Shown here: positions 24,638-34,385 of the stretch, in pieces
Layout of the letters: each line of letters opens with the position of its first letter
Position numbering within the stretch: position 1 is the first letter of the stretch
Origin: Thiodiazotropha sp040507035
GTDB taxonomy: Bacteria; Pseudomonadota; Gammaproteobacteria; Chromatiales; Chromatiaceae
Length of the DNA: 64,000 nt
Direction: 5' to 3'
Assembly: GCA_040507035.1 (NCBI GenBank)
Contig: JBEVVR010000031.1
Coordinates: forward strand, 124,001 to 188,000
Made by a program: the position numbers and the translations under genes
The notes under the pieces: generated by a model
Database searches by the model: none
What the model saw: the letters and a program-made list of their open reading frames with translations, nothing else
What the model was told of the DNA's origin: nothing

Positions 24638-25726
24638 ATGCAGATAGGATTGAACATATTATTGCTGATGTTGCTGTTGCCGTTTATGACGACAATTGGC
24701 TGGTCTGCAGACAAACCACCTCCCTTGGTTATCATTGCAGAGGTTAGTGAAGAGGCGTTTGTTGAGCGCATTGAGGCACTGGGTACGCTGAAGGCCAACG
24801 AGTCGGTGGAACTCACCGTGAATGTCACGGAGACGGTCACCGCGATCCATTTTGACGATGGTGAGCGGGTCGAGGCCGGCCAGGTGCTGGTGGAGATGAC
24901 CAACCGCGAGGAGCACGCCCAGCTGCAGGAGGCCAGGGCCACGCTGAATGAGGCAAAGCGGCAATTCAACCGGGTCAGCCGACTCGAATCCAAGGGCATA
25001 GAGGCACAATCCCTGCTCGACCAGCGGCGGCGGGAGGTGGATACCGCACGTGCCCGGTTGGCGGCAATCGAGTCCCGGCTTGCCGATCGCTTGATCAAGG
25101 CCCCTTTCTCAGGGGTCATAGGACTGCGCGATATCAGTGTCGGCGCCTTGGTGGAGACGGGTGACACCATCACCACCCTCGATGACGACGCCACCATGAA
25201 GCTGGAATTCGCGGTACCTTCGGTCTATCTCGCCGATCTGCAACCGGGCTTGTCGATTCGTGCCCGAAGCCGAGCCTACCGGGAGCGTAGCTTTGAAGGA
25301 AAAGTGAAGGTTGTGGACAGTCGGGTGGACCCGGTCAATCGTACGGTCCTGGTGCGGGCCATGATCACCAACCCTCAACGTTTGCTAAAGCCGGGTATGC
25401 TGATGACCGTAGAGCTGCTGCACAACCCGCGACGCACCCTGGTAATACCGGAGTCCGCGCTGATGCCCAAGGGCAAGGATCAATTCGTCTTCGTGGTGGA
25501 AGGAGATGACAACCGGGTGGAGAAACGCAAGATCCTCATCGGCTCCCGCCGTCCGGGAGAGGTGGAGGTATTGAGTGGCCTGCAGATGGGAGAGCGGGTC
25601 ATCACCCACGGCACGGATAAGGCAAAAGCCGACGGCAAGGTGCGGATCAAGGGAGTGCAGAATAATGAGATTGCCATCGATACCTTGCTGAAACCTTTGG
25701 TCAAGGCCGCCAAGGGCGGGCAATGA
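24638..25726 (+). CDS. RND efflux periplasmic adaptor (membrane fusion protein)
   Basis: The 362-residue protein has an N-terminal signal or anchor segment and the HlyD/AcrA layout: a lipoyl half-motif (VTAIHFDDGERVEAGQVLVEM), a helical hairpin (about 100-150), the second lipoyl half (ADRLIKAPFSGVIGLRDISVG) and beta-barrel domains. It links the inner-membrane pump to an outer-membrane channel. The ATG at 24638 has AGAGG five bases upstream and is preferred over the GTG at 24623. Its stop overlaps the pump start by four bases (ATGA). Confidence 0.92.
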   Translation: MQIGLNILLLMLLLPFMTTIGWSADKPPPLVIIAEVSEEAFVERIEALGTLKANESVELTVNVTETVTAIHFDDGERVEAGQVLVEMTNREEHAQLQEARATLNEAKRQFNRVSRLESKGIEAQSLLDQRRREVDTARARLAAIESRLADRLIKAPFSGVIGLRDISVGALVETGDTITTLDDDATMKLEFAVPSVYLADLQPGLSIRARSRAYRERSFEGKVKVVDSRVDPVNRTVLVRAMITNPQRLLKPGMLMTVELLHNPRRTLVIPESALMPKGKDQFVFVVEGDDNRVEKRKILIGSRRPGEVEVLSGLQMGERVITHGTDKAKADGKVRIKGVQNNEIAIDTLLKPLVKAAKGGQ

Positions 25727-28700
25727 TCCTCTCCGATATCTCGGTCAGACGACCGGTCTTCGCCTCGGTCCTCTCACTATTGCTGATCGCCTTCGGCCTG
25801 ATTGCCTTCGATAAGCTGCCGCTGCGTGAATACCCGAATATCGATTCTCCCATCGTCTCCGTGGAGACCCTCTATCGGGGAGCTGCGGCGAATGTGGTGG
25901 AGACGCGGATAACCCAGTTGATCGAGGATCGCATCTCCGGCGTCGAGGGAATACGCTTTATCTCCTCGGTGAGTGAGGATGGCCGCTCCAGCGTCACCAT
26001 CGAGTTTAACGTGGATCGGGATATCGATGGCGCGGCCAACGATGTGCGCGACCGGGTCTCGGCGATCCTGGACAACCTGCCGCTGGAGGCTGAGCCGCCG
26101 GAGATCCAGAAGGTCGACAGCAATGAATCGGTGATCATGTGGCTCAATCTGGTGAGCGACCGCATGACCGTGCCCGAACTCTCTGACTATGCGCGGCGCA
26201 ACCTGGTCGACCGCTTTTCGGTGATCGATGGGGTGGCCCGGGTGCGGGTCGGGGGCAGCCAGACCTTCGCCATGCGGGTCTGGATCGATCGCCAGGCTCT
26301 GGCCGCACGGGGACTCACGGTAGCCGATGTGGAGCAGGCCCTGCGTGCCGGCAACCTGGAACTCCCCGCCGGCAGCATCGATTCCCGGGAGCGGGCCTTT
26401 ACGGTACGGGTCGATCGCAACTTCCATACCGCGGACGATTTCGCCAAATTGGTGATTGCCCGAGGGGATGATGGCTACCTGGTGCGCCTGGGCGAGGTCG
26501 CCCGGGTTGAAAAGGGGACCTCCGAGACCCGCACCTTCTTTCGCGGCAACGGTGTGCCCATGGTCGGCATCGGCATTGTCAAACAGTCCACCGCCAACAC
26601 CCTCGCGGTGGCCCAGGCGGCCAAGGCGGAGCGGTTGCGGATCAACGCCACCCTGCCCGAGGGCATGGAGATCAAGCAGAGCTTCGACCGCTCCGTGTTC
26701 ATCGAGAATGCCATCAACGAGGTCTACAAGACCCTGGCTATCGCCATCTTCCTGGTGGTTGCGGTGATCTTTCTCTTTCTCGGCAGCGTCCGCGCCATGA
26801 TAGTGCCGGCCGTGGCGGTACCGGTGTCGCTGATCGCCACCTTCCTGGTACTGTTGATGCTCGGTTTTACCATCAACATCCTCACCCTGCTCGCCCTGGT
26901 GTTGGCCATCGGCCTGGTGGTGGATGATGCCATCGTGATGCTGGAGAATATCCACCGTCGCATGGAGGAGTATGGCGAGTCGCGTCTGGTGGCCGCGTTC
27001 CGCGGTGCCAGGCAGGTAGCCTTTGCGGTGATATCCACCACCCTGGTGTTGGTCTCCGTGTTCACCCCCATCGCCTTTCTTGGCGGTGATATCGGACGCC
27101 TGTTCTCCGAATTCGCCCTCACCATGGCCGCCGCGGTGGGTTTCTCCAGCCTGGTGGCACTGACCCTCTCGCCAATGCTGGCCTCGCAGATTCTGCCATC
27201 AGGGAGGGTGGATAGGGTGAGTCTGAGCCATTGGGTGGATGCCCTGTTTGGACATCTCCGCGACTTCTATATCAAGACACTGCGTGCAGCGATACGTCAC
27301 TTCTGGCTGATGCTATTGTTGTTTGGCGCCATCCTCGCCATGGCCTATTGGTTGTTGGGGCAGATACCCGATGAGTATGCCCCAAAGGAGGATCGTGGTG
27401 CCTTCTACCTGATCGTCAACGGCCCCGAGGGGGCCTCTTACGACTATATGAAGGTCTACATGGATGAGATCGAACGACGCATGATGCCCTATGTGGAGTC
27501 CGGTGAGATCACCCGCCTGCTGGTGCGGGCACCACGACGCTTCAGCAACTTCGCCATCTTCAACGGTGGCATAGTGATCAATGTCCTGGGTGATTGGAAC
27601 TCGCGTCGATCCGCCTGGGTCATCATGGATGAAATACGTAAGAAACTCTCCGATCTTCCTGGCGTGAAGGCCTTTCCGGTGATGCGTCAGGGCTTTGGCC
27701 GACGCATCCAGAAACCGGTCCAGTTCGTGATCGGGGGCGGTACCTATGACGAGTTGGCGCAGTGGCGTGACCGGTTGTTACAGGAGATCGAGGGAGACAA
27801 CCCAGGCCTTTTGGGGATCGATTGGGACTACAAGGAGACCAAGCCGCAGCTGAAGGTGGATATAGACTACGATCGCGCGGCGGAACTCGGCGTCACCGTG
27901 GAGACCATCGGCCGCACCCTGGAGACCATGTTCGGCTCACGCCGGGTCACTACCTATATCGAACAGGGGGAGGAGTACGATGTGATCCTCGAGGGCGAGC
28001 GCAGTGATCAGCAGACACCCAACGACCTGAATCATCTCTATGTGCGTTCCGCGACCAGCGGTCAGTTGGTGCAGCTTTCCAACCTGGTGAACCTGAAGGA
28101 GTTCGCCGACTCGATCAGCCTCAACCGCTACAATCGGGTGCGTGCCCTCACCATCGAGGCCAATCTGGAGGAGGGGCTGGCATTGGGTGAGGCGCTGGAC
28201 TATCTGGAGGGACTGGTACGTGAGCATCTTCCCGCCCATGCCGTGATCGACTACAAGGGGCAGTCGAGGGACTACAAGACCGCGGGCAGCTCGGTGCTGT
28301 TTGTGCTGATCCTTGGGGTGGTGGTGGTCTATCTCGTATTGGCCGCCCAATTCGAGAGCTGGCTGCATCCGCTGGTAATCATGTTGACCGTACCCTTGGC
28401 CATGGCGGGTGCCTTGCTGGGACTCTATCTGACTGACCAGACCTTGAATATCTATAGCCAGATCGGCCTCATCATGCTGGTGGGACTGGCGGCGAAAAAC
28501 GGTATCCTCATCGTTGAATTCGCCAACCAGCTGAGGGACGCGGGCAAGGTCTTCGGCGATGCTCTGCTTGAGGCCGCCCATGTGCGCTTCCGCCCCATCG
28601 TGATGACCGGTATCACCACCGCCGCCGGCTCCATACCCCTGCTGCTCTCCTCGGGAGCGGGATCCGAGACACGTACCGTGATCGGCACCGTGATCCTCTC

Positions 28701-28827
28701 CGGGGTCATCGCCGCGACCCTGTTCACCCTCTATATCGTCCCGGTCGCCTACCATCTGCTGGCGAAACACAGCAGCTCACCCAAGCAGCTCAGCCAGCGC
28801 TTGGAGAAGGAGCTGTCTGAACAGTAG
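25723..28827 (+). CDS. RND efflux pump inner-membrane transporter
   Basis: The 1034-residue protein has the HAE1-type duplicated layout: 12 transmembrane helices and two large periplasmic loops. TM4 has VLAIGLVVDDAIVMLENIHR with the proton-relay Asp pair, and the family motif GFSSLVALTLSPMLAS is present. It should export hydrophobic or cationic compounds by proton antiport together with the coupled adaptor. No TolC-type gene or local regulator is adjacent. The substrate is unknown. Confidence 0.95.
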   Translation: MILSDISVRRPVFASVLSLLLIAFGLIAFDKLPLREYPNIDSPIVSVETLYRGAAANVVETRITQLIEDRISGVEGIRFISSVSEDGRSSVTIEFNVDRDIDGAANDVRDRVSAILDNLPLEAEPPEIQKVDSNESVIMWLNLVSDRMTVPELSDYARRNLVDRFSVIDGVARVRVGGSQTFAMRVWIDRQALAARGLTVADVEQALRAGNLELPAGSIDSRERAFTVRVDRNFHTADDFAKLVIARGDDGYLVRLGEVARVEKGTSETRTFFRGNGVPMVGIGIVKQSTANTLAVAQAAKAERLRINATLPEGMEIKQSFDRSVFIENAINEVYKTLAIAIFLVVAVIFLFLGSVRAMIVPAVAVPVSLIATFLVLLMLGFTINILTLLALVLAIGLVVDDAIVMLENIHRRMEEYGESRLVAAFRGARQVAFAVISTTLVLVSVFTPIAFLGGDIGRLFSEFALTMAAAVGFSSLVALTLSPMLASQILPSGRVDRVSLSHWVDALFGHLRDFYIKTLRAAIRHFWLMLLLFGAILAMAYWLLGQIPDEYAPKEDRGAFYLIVNGPEGASYDYMKVYMDEIERRMMPYVESGEITRLLVRAPRRFSNFAIFNGGIVINVLGDWNSRRSAWVIMDEIRKKLSDLPGVKAFPVMRQGFGRRIQKPVQFVIGGGTYDELAQWRDRLLQEIEGDNPGLLGIDWDYKETKPQLKVDIDYDRAAELGVTVETIGRTLETMFGSRRVTTYIEQGEEYDVILEGERSDQQTPNDLNHLYVRSATSGQLVQLSNLVNLKEFADSISLNRYNRVRALTIEANLEEGLALGEALDYLEGLVREHLPAHAVIDYKGQSRDYKTAGSSVLFVLILGVVVVYLVLAAQFESWLHPLVIMLTVPLAMAGALLGLYLTDQTLNIYSQIGLIMLVGLAAKNGILIVEFANQLRDAGKVFGDALLEAAHVRFRPIVMTGITTAAGSIPLLLSSGAGSETRTVIGTVILSGVIAATLFTLYIVPVAYHLLAKHSSSPKQLSQRLEKELSEQ

Positions 28828-28855
28828 TGTTGAGAACTACACTAAGGTTACTTAG

Positions 28856-29022
28856 GATTAACCGCAAATGAACGCAAATCATCGCGAATTGTCGCCAATG
28901 ATATTCGTGTAAAGAAATACAACAGTAAATGGCTATCCATATACCGACTGTGAATATATTTGAAATAATTTGCGTCTCATTCGCGGTGATTGGTGTCCAT
29001 TCGCGGTTTTGTTTTTCTTTTT
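28856..29022. repeat. Imperfect inverted repeat of CGCAAATGAACGCAAAT type
   Basis: The left part (about 28856-28910) carries CCGCAAATGAACGCAAAT and ATCGCGAATTGTCGCC. The right part (about 28965-29022) carries the reverse-complement words ATTTGCGTCTCATTCGCGG and CATTCGCGG. A single half-unit recurs at 56850-56898. It separates the RND pump from the convergent toxin-antitoxin pair. Confidence 0.6.
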
Positions 29023-29066
29023 TCCACTTAGTGTTTAGACGCGGCTTGCCGCACCATTCCACTGAT

Positions 29067-29594
29067 CTACGAGAACAACTCAATCAGTGATTTCATTGGT
29101 AGGAATAACCGAATATGTCCACTCTGCCGGTATAATTCCTGAAACCCGTACTGCTCATAAAAGCCCTGTACTCCATCATCCAGGGCATCCACGACAACAC
29201 TGTAAGAGGGCAGGTGCGCATTGATTGCAAGACAATGCTGGAGTGCCCGGATCAGGGTGATTTTACCAAGCCCCTGACCCTGGGCTGCTTTGTACACGGC
29301 AAGCTGCGCAATAAGCAATACCGGCACCGGGTATCGAGGTAGCTTCTTAAGCAAAATCAAGGGCAGGGTTTTGCGCTCAATCTGGGTATGGGAGAGTGTG
29401 TAAAGGGCGCAGATACCCGCCTTCTCAGTCTTGGGTGATTTTGCGGGCAAGACCATGGTCTTGCTGATGCCTGCTTCGCGGTGCCGCACAGCAAAGTTGC
29501 GGATAAAAGTGTTTAATTCCTTTGTGCCGCAGTTGAATGAGTTGCGGTCATGCCTTTTTTTATCAAGTTCGACAAATTGTGATTCCGGGATCAC
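29067..29594 (-). CDS. GNAT acetyltransferase, probable TacT-type toxin
   Basis: The 175-residue protein has the GNAT core with the acetyl-CoA loop QGQGLGK (about 97-103) and DALDDGVQGFYEQYGF near the C-terminus. It follows a DUF1778 gene with a four-base overlap, the arrangement of TacA-TacT/AtaR-AtaT toxin-antitoxin pairs. Those toxins acetylate the amino group of charged tRNAs and stop translation. The role here rests on this context. Confidence 0.88.
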   Translation of the reverse strand: MIPESQFVELDKKRHDRNSFNCGTKELNTFIRNFAVRHREAGISKTMVLPAKSPKTEKAGICALYTLSHTQIERKTLPLILLKKLPRYPVPVLLIAQLAVYKAAQGQGLGKITLIRALQHCLAINAHLPSYSVVVDALDDGVQGFYEQYGFQELYRQSGHIRLFLPMKSLIELFS

Positions 29595-29860
29595 CTGATA
29601 CCGCGCTCTTTCGCATAGTCCCTTGCCTCACGCAGCTTTTGATCCGGCGCTTCGGCGGCTTCACAAGCGTTCATAAAGCGGTCGAAAACATCGTCTTCAA
29701 CGACTATGGATTCATGCTCGCTAATGACCCGTCGTGCATCCTTTTCGATCAGACGAACGATATACTCGGTAAGGCTTTTTGTGCCCAGAAGTGCCGCTGC
29801 CTTCTCTGCCGTCGCTTTGATCTCATCGTCAATGCGCATGTCAATACGTGATGTGGCCAT
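29591..29860 (-). CDS. DUF1778 antitoxin (TacA-type)
   Basis: The ribbon-helix-helix protein of 89 residues starts MATSRIDMRIDDEIKATAEKAA, the canonical DUF1778 N-terminus, and has a long C-terminal tail that would neutralise the toxin. The frame extends 16 codons further upstream (ATG at 29908), but the internal ATG at 29860 gives the family start. It probably represses its own promoter. Confidence 0.87.
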   Translation of the reverse strand: MATSRIDMRIDDEIKATAEKAAALLGTKSLTEYIVRLIEKDARRVISEHESIVVEDDVFDRFMNACEAAEAPDQKLREARDYAKERGIR

Positions 29861-29944
29861 ATCCTGGAACTCTTTGAAAGTGCGTGTTGGGACAATAGCA
29901 TAACTCACTCAATTTGTACAGCACATTTCCGTACAAGAATGACT

Positions 29945-30667
29945 TCAGTACATATGTTGCCCGCCATTGACTGACAGGGTCGAGCCGGTGATAAAACCTG
30001 CGTCGTCGGCGACCAGGAAGAGTACGGAGCGGGCAATGTCCTCGGGCTCTCCCAGACGCCCGACCGGTATGGTCTTGATGATCTTCGCCAGGATATCCTC
30101 AGGTACGGCGCGCACCATGTCGGTGGCCACATAACCCGGGGCCACGGCATTGACGGTGATACCTTTGGTCGCTCCCTCCAAAGCCAGGGCCTTGGTGAAG
30201 CCGTGGATACCCGATTTTGCCGCGGCGTAGTTGACCTGCCCATACTGCCCGGCCTGGCCGTTGACCGAGCCGATGTTGACGATGCGGCCAAAGCCCCGTT
30301 CTCGCATGCCGTTGATAACCGCGTGACAGGTATTGAAACAGGAGGCCAGGTTGGTCTGGATCACCTTGTCCCACTTGTCGAAGTTCATCTTGTGCATGGT
30401 GCCGTCGCGGGTGATGCCGGCGTTGTTGACCAGGATCTCAACGGGGCCTATCTCTTGCTCAATCTGAGAAATGCTGCTCTCCACGGCACCAAAATCGCTG
30501 ACATCGAACTTATAGGCGGGGATACCGGTGCGTTCGGAAAACGCCTTTGCCGACTCCTCATTACCGCCATAATTGGCAGCGACCGTGTAACCTGCATCCT
30601 TCAATGCCACGCAGATTGCCTCGCCAATACCACGGGTTCCCCCGGTAACCAATGCTACACGTCCCAT
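29945..30667 (-). CDS. phaB: Acetoacetyl-CoA reductase
   Basis: The 240-residue short-chain dehydrogenase has TGGTRGIG (cofactor loop), NNAG, and the catalytic Ser-Tyr-Lys in IGSVNGQAGQYGQVNYAAAKSG. The sequence is of the PhaB type (VNGQAGQYGQ, KTIPVGRLGEPEDIA), reducing acetoacetyl-CoA to (R)-3-hydroxybutyryl-CoA for polyhydroxyalkanoate. No phaA or phaC is in the window. FabG-type activity is the alternative. A good GAGG ribosome site precedes the start. Confidence 0.92.
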   Translation of the reverse strand: MGRVALVTGGTRGIGEAICVALKDAGYTVAANYGGNEESAKAFSERTGIPAYKFDVSDFGAVESSISQIEQEIGPVEILVNNAGITRDGTMHKMNFDKWDKVIQTNLASCFNTCHAVINGMRERGFGRIVNIGSVNGQAGQYGQVNYAAAKSGIHGFTKALALEGATKGITVNAVAPGYVATDMVRAVPEDILAKIIKTIPVGRLGEPEDIARSVLFLVADDAGFITGSTLSVNGGQHMY

Positions 30668-30969
30668 TGCATGCCTCCTCTGTATGATTGTTGCTTTATT
30701 GCTTGTAGAGGGCCTTAAGCCCCCGGATTATGGCTATCCATGCCGTTTATTATCAGCAAATTCTATCTCAGTATATATGGATCAGCCAGAAAATTTGCGC
30801 ATCATACCAGGCCATAACAACCACAATTTTAAGGATGGATAAAGGTGAAGGCTGCCTCGTCAGTTCAAGGATTGCAGTCTATGAAAAGAAGATCCAAGCA
30901 TGAGTTGCGGGTGGGGAAGATTCCCCCGTAGATTCCAGTTTTCCGGGGGAAATATTCCGTGCTGGTCAA
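30668..30969. other. Intergenic with one hairpin
   Basis: A hairpin TTCCCCCG/CGGGGGAA (30921-30928, 30944-30951) lies just after the stop of the aldolase-like gene and may end its transcript, although no T-run follows. Nothing else recognised. Confidence 0.4.
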
Positions 30970-31941
30970 TCAGGATATGATCCCTTCGTCCAGGCGGCTT
31001 TGCTCAATGAGAAAATCGTAGCAGTGGTCGCGGTTCTTCTTGTCCGCGCGCCGCTTCATGGCTGCACGCGGGTGCTGATTGAGATGGCCGCTGATGCCGT
31101 AGATGTCGTTGAATCCCCATTCGATCTCCTTGCGCAGGGGGACGAACTCCTCCTGGATCACCTTGTAGATCGGTTCGACGTCGAACTTGGGATTTTTGAG
31201 GAAATTGAGCAAAAGCTCCAGGTTGCAGTTGCCGGCGCCACGGCCGATGCCGTTGACCGTCGCGTCGAGCAGGTTGACGCCATCGATGATCGCCTGCTGG
31301 GTGTTGGCGAAGGCGAGCTGCTGGTTGTTGTGGGCATGAAACCCAAGCTCCTTGCTCGGCGCATGTTTCTTGTAGAGATTGAGGTAGTCGGTCACCTGTT
31401 CGGAGTAGAAGGCGCCGTAGCTGTCGACCAGATAGAGATAGTCGAGTTCATCCGTCTCCTCCACCTGATTGAGGGCCTCGATCAACTCGGTGCGGATCGC
31501 GGCGGAGCAGGCCATGATGTTGATGGTGGTTTCGTATCCCATATCCTTTGAGCGTTTCACCAGGTCCAGCCCCTTGTCGATATCGGGTACATAGCAGGCG
31601 ACCCGGGCCATGTCGAAGGGGCTTTGATCCCTCGGTTTCAGGCTGTCGAAATCGACCCGTCCGATATCGAACATCACCGCGACCAAGGGCGGGTTTTCGC
31701 ATTCGTGGGAATCGATGATCATCTTCAGATCGTCATCATCACAGAAATTCCATTTGCCGAACTTGTCCCGGCTGTACTCCTCACTGACAGCGAGTCTTTT
31801 CCCCAGCTCGATTATATCCACGCCTGAATCACAGGCGGCCCGATAGACCCCCTTTACGAAGTCGTCGGTGAAGTGGTAGTTGTTGATCAGACCGCCATCT
31901 CGAATGGTGCAGTCAAGGACTTTCAGCTCTTTGCGAAACAC
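30970..31941 (-). CDS. DRE-TIM metallolyase-like enzyme (hydroxy-oxovalerate aldolase type)
   Basis: The 323-residue TIM barrel begins LKVLDCTIRDGGLINNYHF, the DRE-TIM signature with the metal-binding Asp, and has GFHAHNNQQLAFANT with the metal-binding His pair and TVNGIGRGAGNCNLE. These features match the 4-hydroxy-2-oxovalerate aldolase/HMG-CoA lyase/homocitrate synthase superfamily. No acylating aldehyde dehydrogenase lies beside it, which argues against the classic catechol-cleavage partner system. The substrate is unknown. Confidence 0.82.
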   Translation of the reverse strand: MFRKELKVLDCTIRDGGLINNYHFTDDFVKGVYRAACDSGVDIIELGKRLAVSEEYSRDKFGKWNFCDDDDLKMIIDSHECENPPLVAVMFDIGRVDFDSLKPRDQSPFDMARVACYVPDIDKGLDLVKRSKDMGYETTINIMACSAAIRTELIEALNQVEETDELDYLYLVDSYGAFYSEQVTDYLNLYKKHAPSKELGFHAHNNQQLAFANTQQAIIDGVNLLDATVNGIGRGAGNCNLELLLNFLKNPKFDVEPIYKVIQEEFVPLRKEIEWGFNDIYGISGHLNQHPRAAMKRRADKKNRDHCYDFLIEQSRLDEGIIS

Positions 31942-32110
31942 GTTGCGATTCCTCGTGACATGGAAGTGAGGGAAAACAATAATCTTAGCCGATTCGCTGA
32001 TCTGCTACTACATCCAGTGCCATGAGCATGGTCACCTTCACGAACTATTTTTACGATGGATTTTCCTGGCCTTCAACCAAGAAACGGGATTGACGATGTC
32101 TTGGACTGAT

Positions 32111-32641
32111 TCACTCCCGAATCGGTATCACCATCACCGGAACCTTGGAGTGGCGGATGACGCGTCGGGCAGTGTCGCCCATCAGACCGCCACGCAGAAT
32201 GCCTTGCCCACGCTTGCCGATCACCACCAGGTCGTAATTGCCGCTTTGGGCCTTTTCGACGATCTTGTCACCGGGTTCGCCTGTTTCCACGGCTATGTCA
32301 TAGGTTACATAGGGTGAATCAGCACCATCCACCATGGTGTCTTCGCAGAACTGCTGTATATCGTCCCTGATTGAGGTATCCCCTCGTTTTCGTTTCACCA
32401 GTATCTCTCTGGCCTCTTCCACATTGCGGTTTCTGATCTGGTCCCACAGCTCCTCATCGAAGTAGCCTTCGAGAAACTTCTCGAACTCGCGGGATTCCAC
32501 CACATGAAACACGGTGAGTTCGGCATTGTAGCTGTTGGCCAGGCTGGCGGCGTGGGGAAAGGCCAGGCGTCCCTCTTCCGAGAGATCGGTGACATAGAGG
32601 ATCTTGTTGTAGCCGATCCGGGGCAGTTTTGTGTTAGGCAT
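32111..32641 (-). CDS. Universal stress protein (UspA family)
   Basis: The 176-residue protein has one USP domain. The nucleotide-binding pattern G-X2-G-X9-G is visible in GKRGQGILRGGLMGD, but the following Ser/Thr is Asp, then Thr. It begins 16 bases after the TRAP permease stop, the arrangement in which a USP-type protein (TeaD in Halomonas) regulates its TRAP transporter. Confidence 0.88.
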   Translation of the reverse strand: MPNTKLPRIGYNKILYVTDLSEEGRLAFPHAASLANSYNAELTVFHVVESREFEKFLEGYFDEELWDQIRNRNVEEAREILVKRKRGDTSIRDDIQQFCEDTMVDGADSPYVTYDIAVETGEPGDKIVEKAQSGNYDLVVIGKRGQGILRGGLMGDTARRVIRHSKVPVMVIPIRE

Positions 32642-32657
32642 ATTCGGATCTCGTCTA

Positions 32658-34385
32658 TCAGGTCTTTGCCGGGGACTTCTTGAACCAATCCAGCCAGATA
32701 CCGCTGAGCAGCCAGGCGTAACCGTAGGTGCCGAAAAGGATCAATATGAAAGTGACCACGATATCCTTGACGGAACCGTCCAGTGAAAAGCCGGGTACGT
32801 AGCCGAACAGGAAGGGGCCGAGGTAGAGAAACTTTGCAAATTTGAATGAGGTGAAAGCGGTCTTCCACATGTTGGCCTTGGCGATGGTGGCGCCGGCGAA
32901 GGCGGCGATGCAGACCGGTGGCGTGATGTTGGAATCCTGGGAGAGCCAATAGACGATCATGTGGGCGGCGATTGGATTGACCCCCAATTCGGTGAGGGCG
33001 GGTACTGCCACCACCGCGGTGATCAGATAGGCGGCGGTGACCGGCACACCCATGCCGAGAATCAACGAGGCGAGGGCGATCAGCAGGATGGTCAACCAGA
33101 GTTTTCCGTCCGCCAGTTCGATGACGATATCGGCGAAGGTGAGCACCAGGCCACTGTAAGTCAGTACGCCGATGATGATGCCGATCACGCCCACCGTGGC
33201 GCCGATCTTCAGGCTCGACTCGGCGCCGGCCCGGGAGGCATCGAGGAAACCTTTGAGATCGATGCGGGTCTCCCTGCGAAACCAGCTGACCACGATACAG
33301 GCGACGATACCGAGAATCGCCGAGTAACCAGGAGAGTAGCCCGCCAGCATGAAGATGGTGATGATGACCAAGGGAAGGATATAGAACCACTCCTTTTTCA
33401 GGATCTCCGTGGCGCTCTCTTTCGATTTCTCGCCAACGATGTTGAAGCGCTTGGCCTCATAGTGGACCATCACGAAGACACTGAAGAAGTACATCAGGGC
33501 CGGAAAGATCGCCACCAGCATGATCGTGGAGTAGGGCACGCCGGTCAGTTCCGCCATGATAAATCCGCCGGCACCCATGATAGGAGGCATGAACATGCCG
33601 CCAATGGAGGCGGCGGGTTCGATACCACCGGCCACATGGGACCTGAAACCGGCCTTCTTCATCATCGGGATGGTGAAGGCACCGGTGGAGACGGTATTGG
33701 CGATGGCGCTGCCGGAGATGGAACCGAAGAGCCCGGAAGCAATGACCGAGACCTTGGCGGGACCACCGATCTTGTGGCCCACCGCGGCGAGGGGGAAATC
33801 AATGAAAAAGCGTTGTGCCCCGCTCTTCTCCAGAAAGGCGCCGAAGATCACGAAGAGGATGATATAGGTCGCCAGCACGTTGGCCATGATGCCGAAGACG
33901 CCGTCGCTCTTGTAGAAGATGCTGGTACAGAGATCGGGGAAGGTGTCCCCGGCGTGGGAGATTATCTCCGGAGCGTACTCTCCATATACGCCGTAGAGCA
34001 GCATGATCGCGCCGATGATAACAAATACACTGCCGACCACCCGCCTGGCGAGTTCGACGCCTATCAACACACCGACCACCGCAATCCATTTGTCGAGTTC
34101 AGTCTCCGCGCCGGCGCGATAGTTGATGGCTTCGAAATTGAGGATCCAGTAGCCGATGGAGCCAATGGAAGCCGCGATCAAAATATAATCCCACACCCGG
34201 CCCCAGACCGTGGGGGTGCGGTAGAGCATAAACACCAGAATATAGGTGATGATGATATAGATACCGCGGTGGTATTGGGTGGCTGCGGGTTCCAATACCG
34301 CAGAGTAGGAGTAGAAGAGCACCAGCATCAGTGCGAAGGCGTCGAATAGATACTGTTCGATTCGGTGTAGTTTTTCATAGAGCAT
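32658..34385 (-). CDS. TRAP transporter fused 4TM/12TM permease
   Basis: The 575-residue inner-membrane protein joins the small (DctQ-like, about 15-150) and large (DctM-like) TRAP subunits. The large part has SGLFGSISGSAIANTVSTGAFTIPMMKKAGF and AASIGGMFMPPIMGAGGFIMAEL, the family hallmark. It imports organic acids or similar solutes with sodium and needs an extracytoplasmic binding protein (usually TAXI type for fused permeases), which is not adjacent here. A universal stress protein gene follows. Confidence 0.92.
   Translation of the reverse strand: MLYEKLHRIEQYLFDAFALMLVLFYSYSAVLEPAATQYHRGIYIIITYILVFMLYRTPTVWGRVWDYILIAASIGSIGYWILNFEAINYRAGAETELDKWIAVVGVLIGVELARRVVGSVFVIIGAIMLLYGVYGEYAPEIISHAGDTFPDLCTSIFYKSDGVFGIMANVLATYIILFVIFGAFLEKSGAQRFFIDFPLAAVGHKIGGPAKVSVIASGLFGSISGSAIANTVSTGAFTIPMMKKAGFRSHVAGGIEPAASIGGMFMPPIMGAGGFIMAELTGVPYSTIMLVAIFPALMYFFSVFVMVHYEAKRFNIVGEKSKESATEILKKEWFYILPLVIITIFMLAGYSPGYSAILGIVACIVVSWFRRETRIDLKGFLDASRAGAESSLKIGATVGVIGIIIGVLTYSGLVLTFADIVIELADGKLWLTILLIALASLILGMGVPVTAAYLITAVVAVPALTELGVNPIAAHMIVYWLSQDSNITPPVCIAAFAGATIAKANMWKTAFTSFKFAKFLYLGPFLFGYVPGFSLDGSVKDIVVTFILILFGTYGYAWLLSGIWLDWFKKSPAKT

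Noticed and set aside
29067..29860. Start of a defence island
   Set aside because: Only the toxin-antitoxin pair is present. Its neighbours (RND pump, phaB) are ordinary chromosomal genes.
32961..34349. 462-codon open frame opposite the TRAP permease
   Set aside because: Its composition (Asp/His/Gly-rich) reflects the antisense of hydrophobic codons, while the minus-strand frame is an unmistakable TRAP permease.
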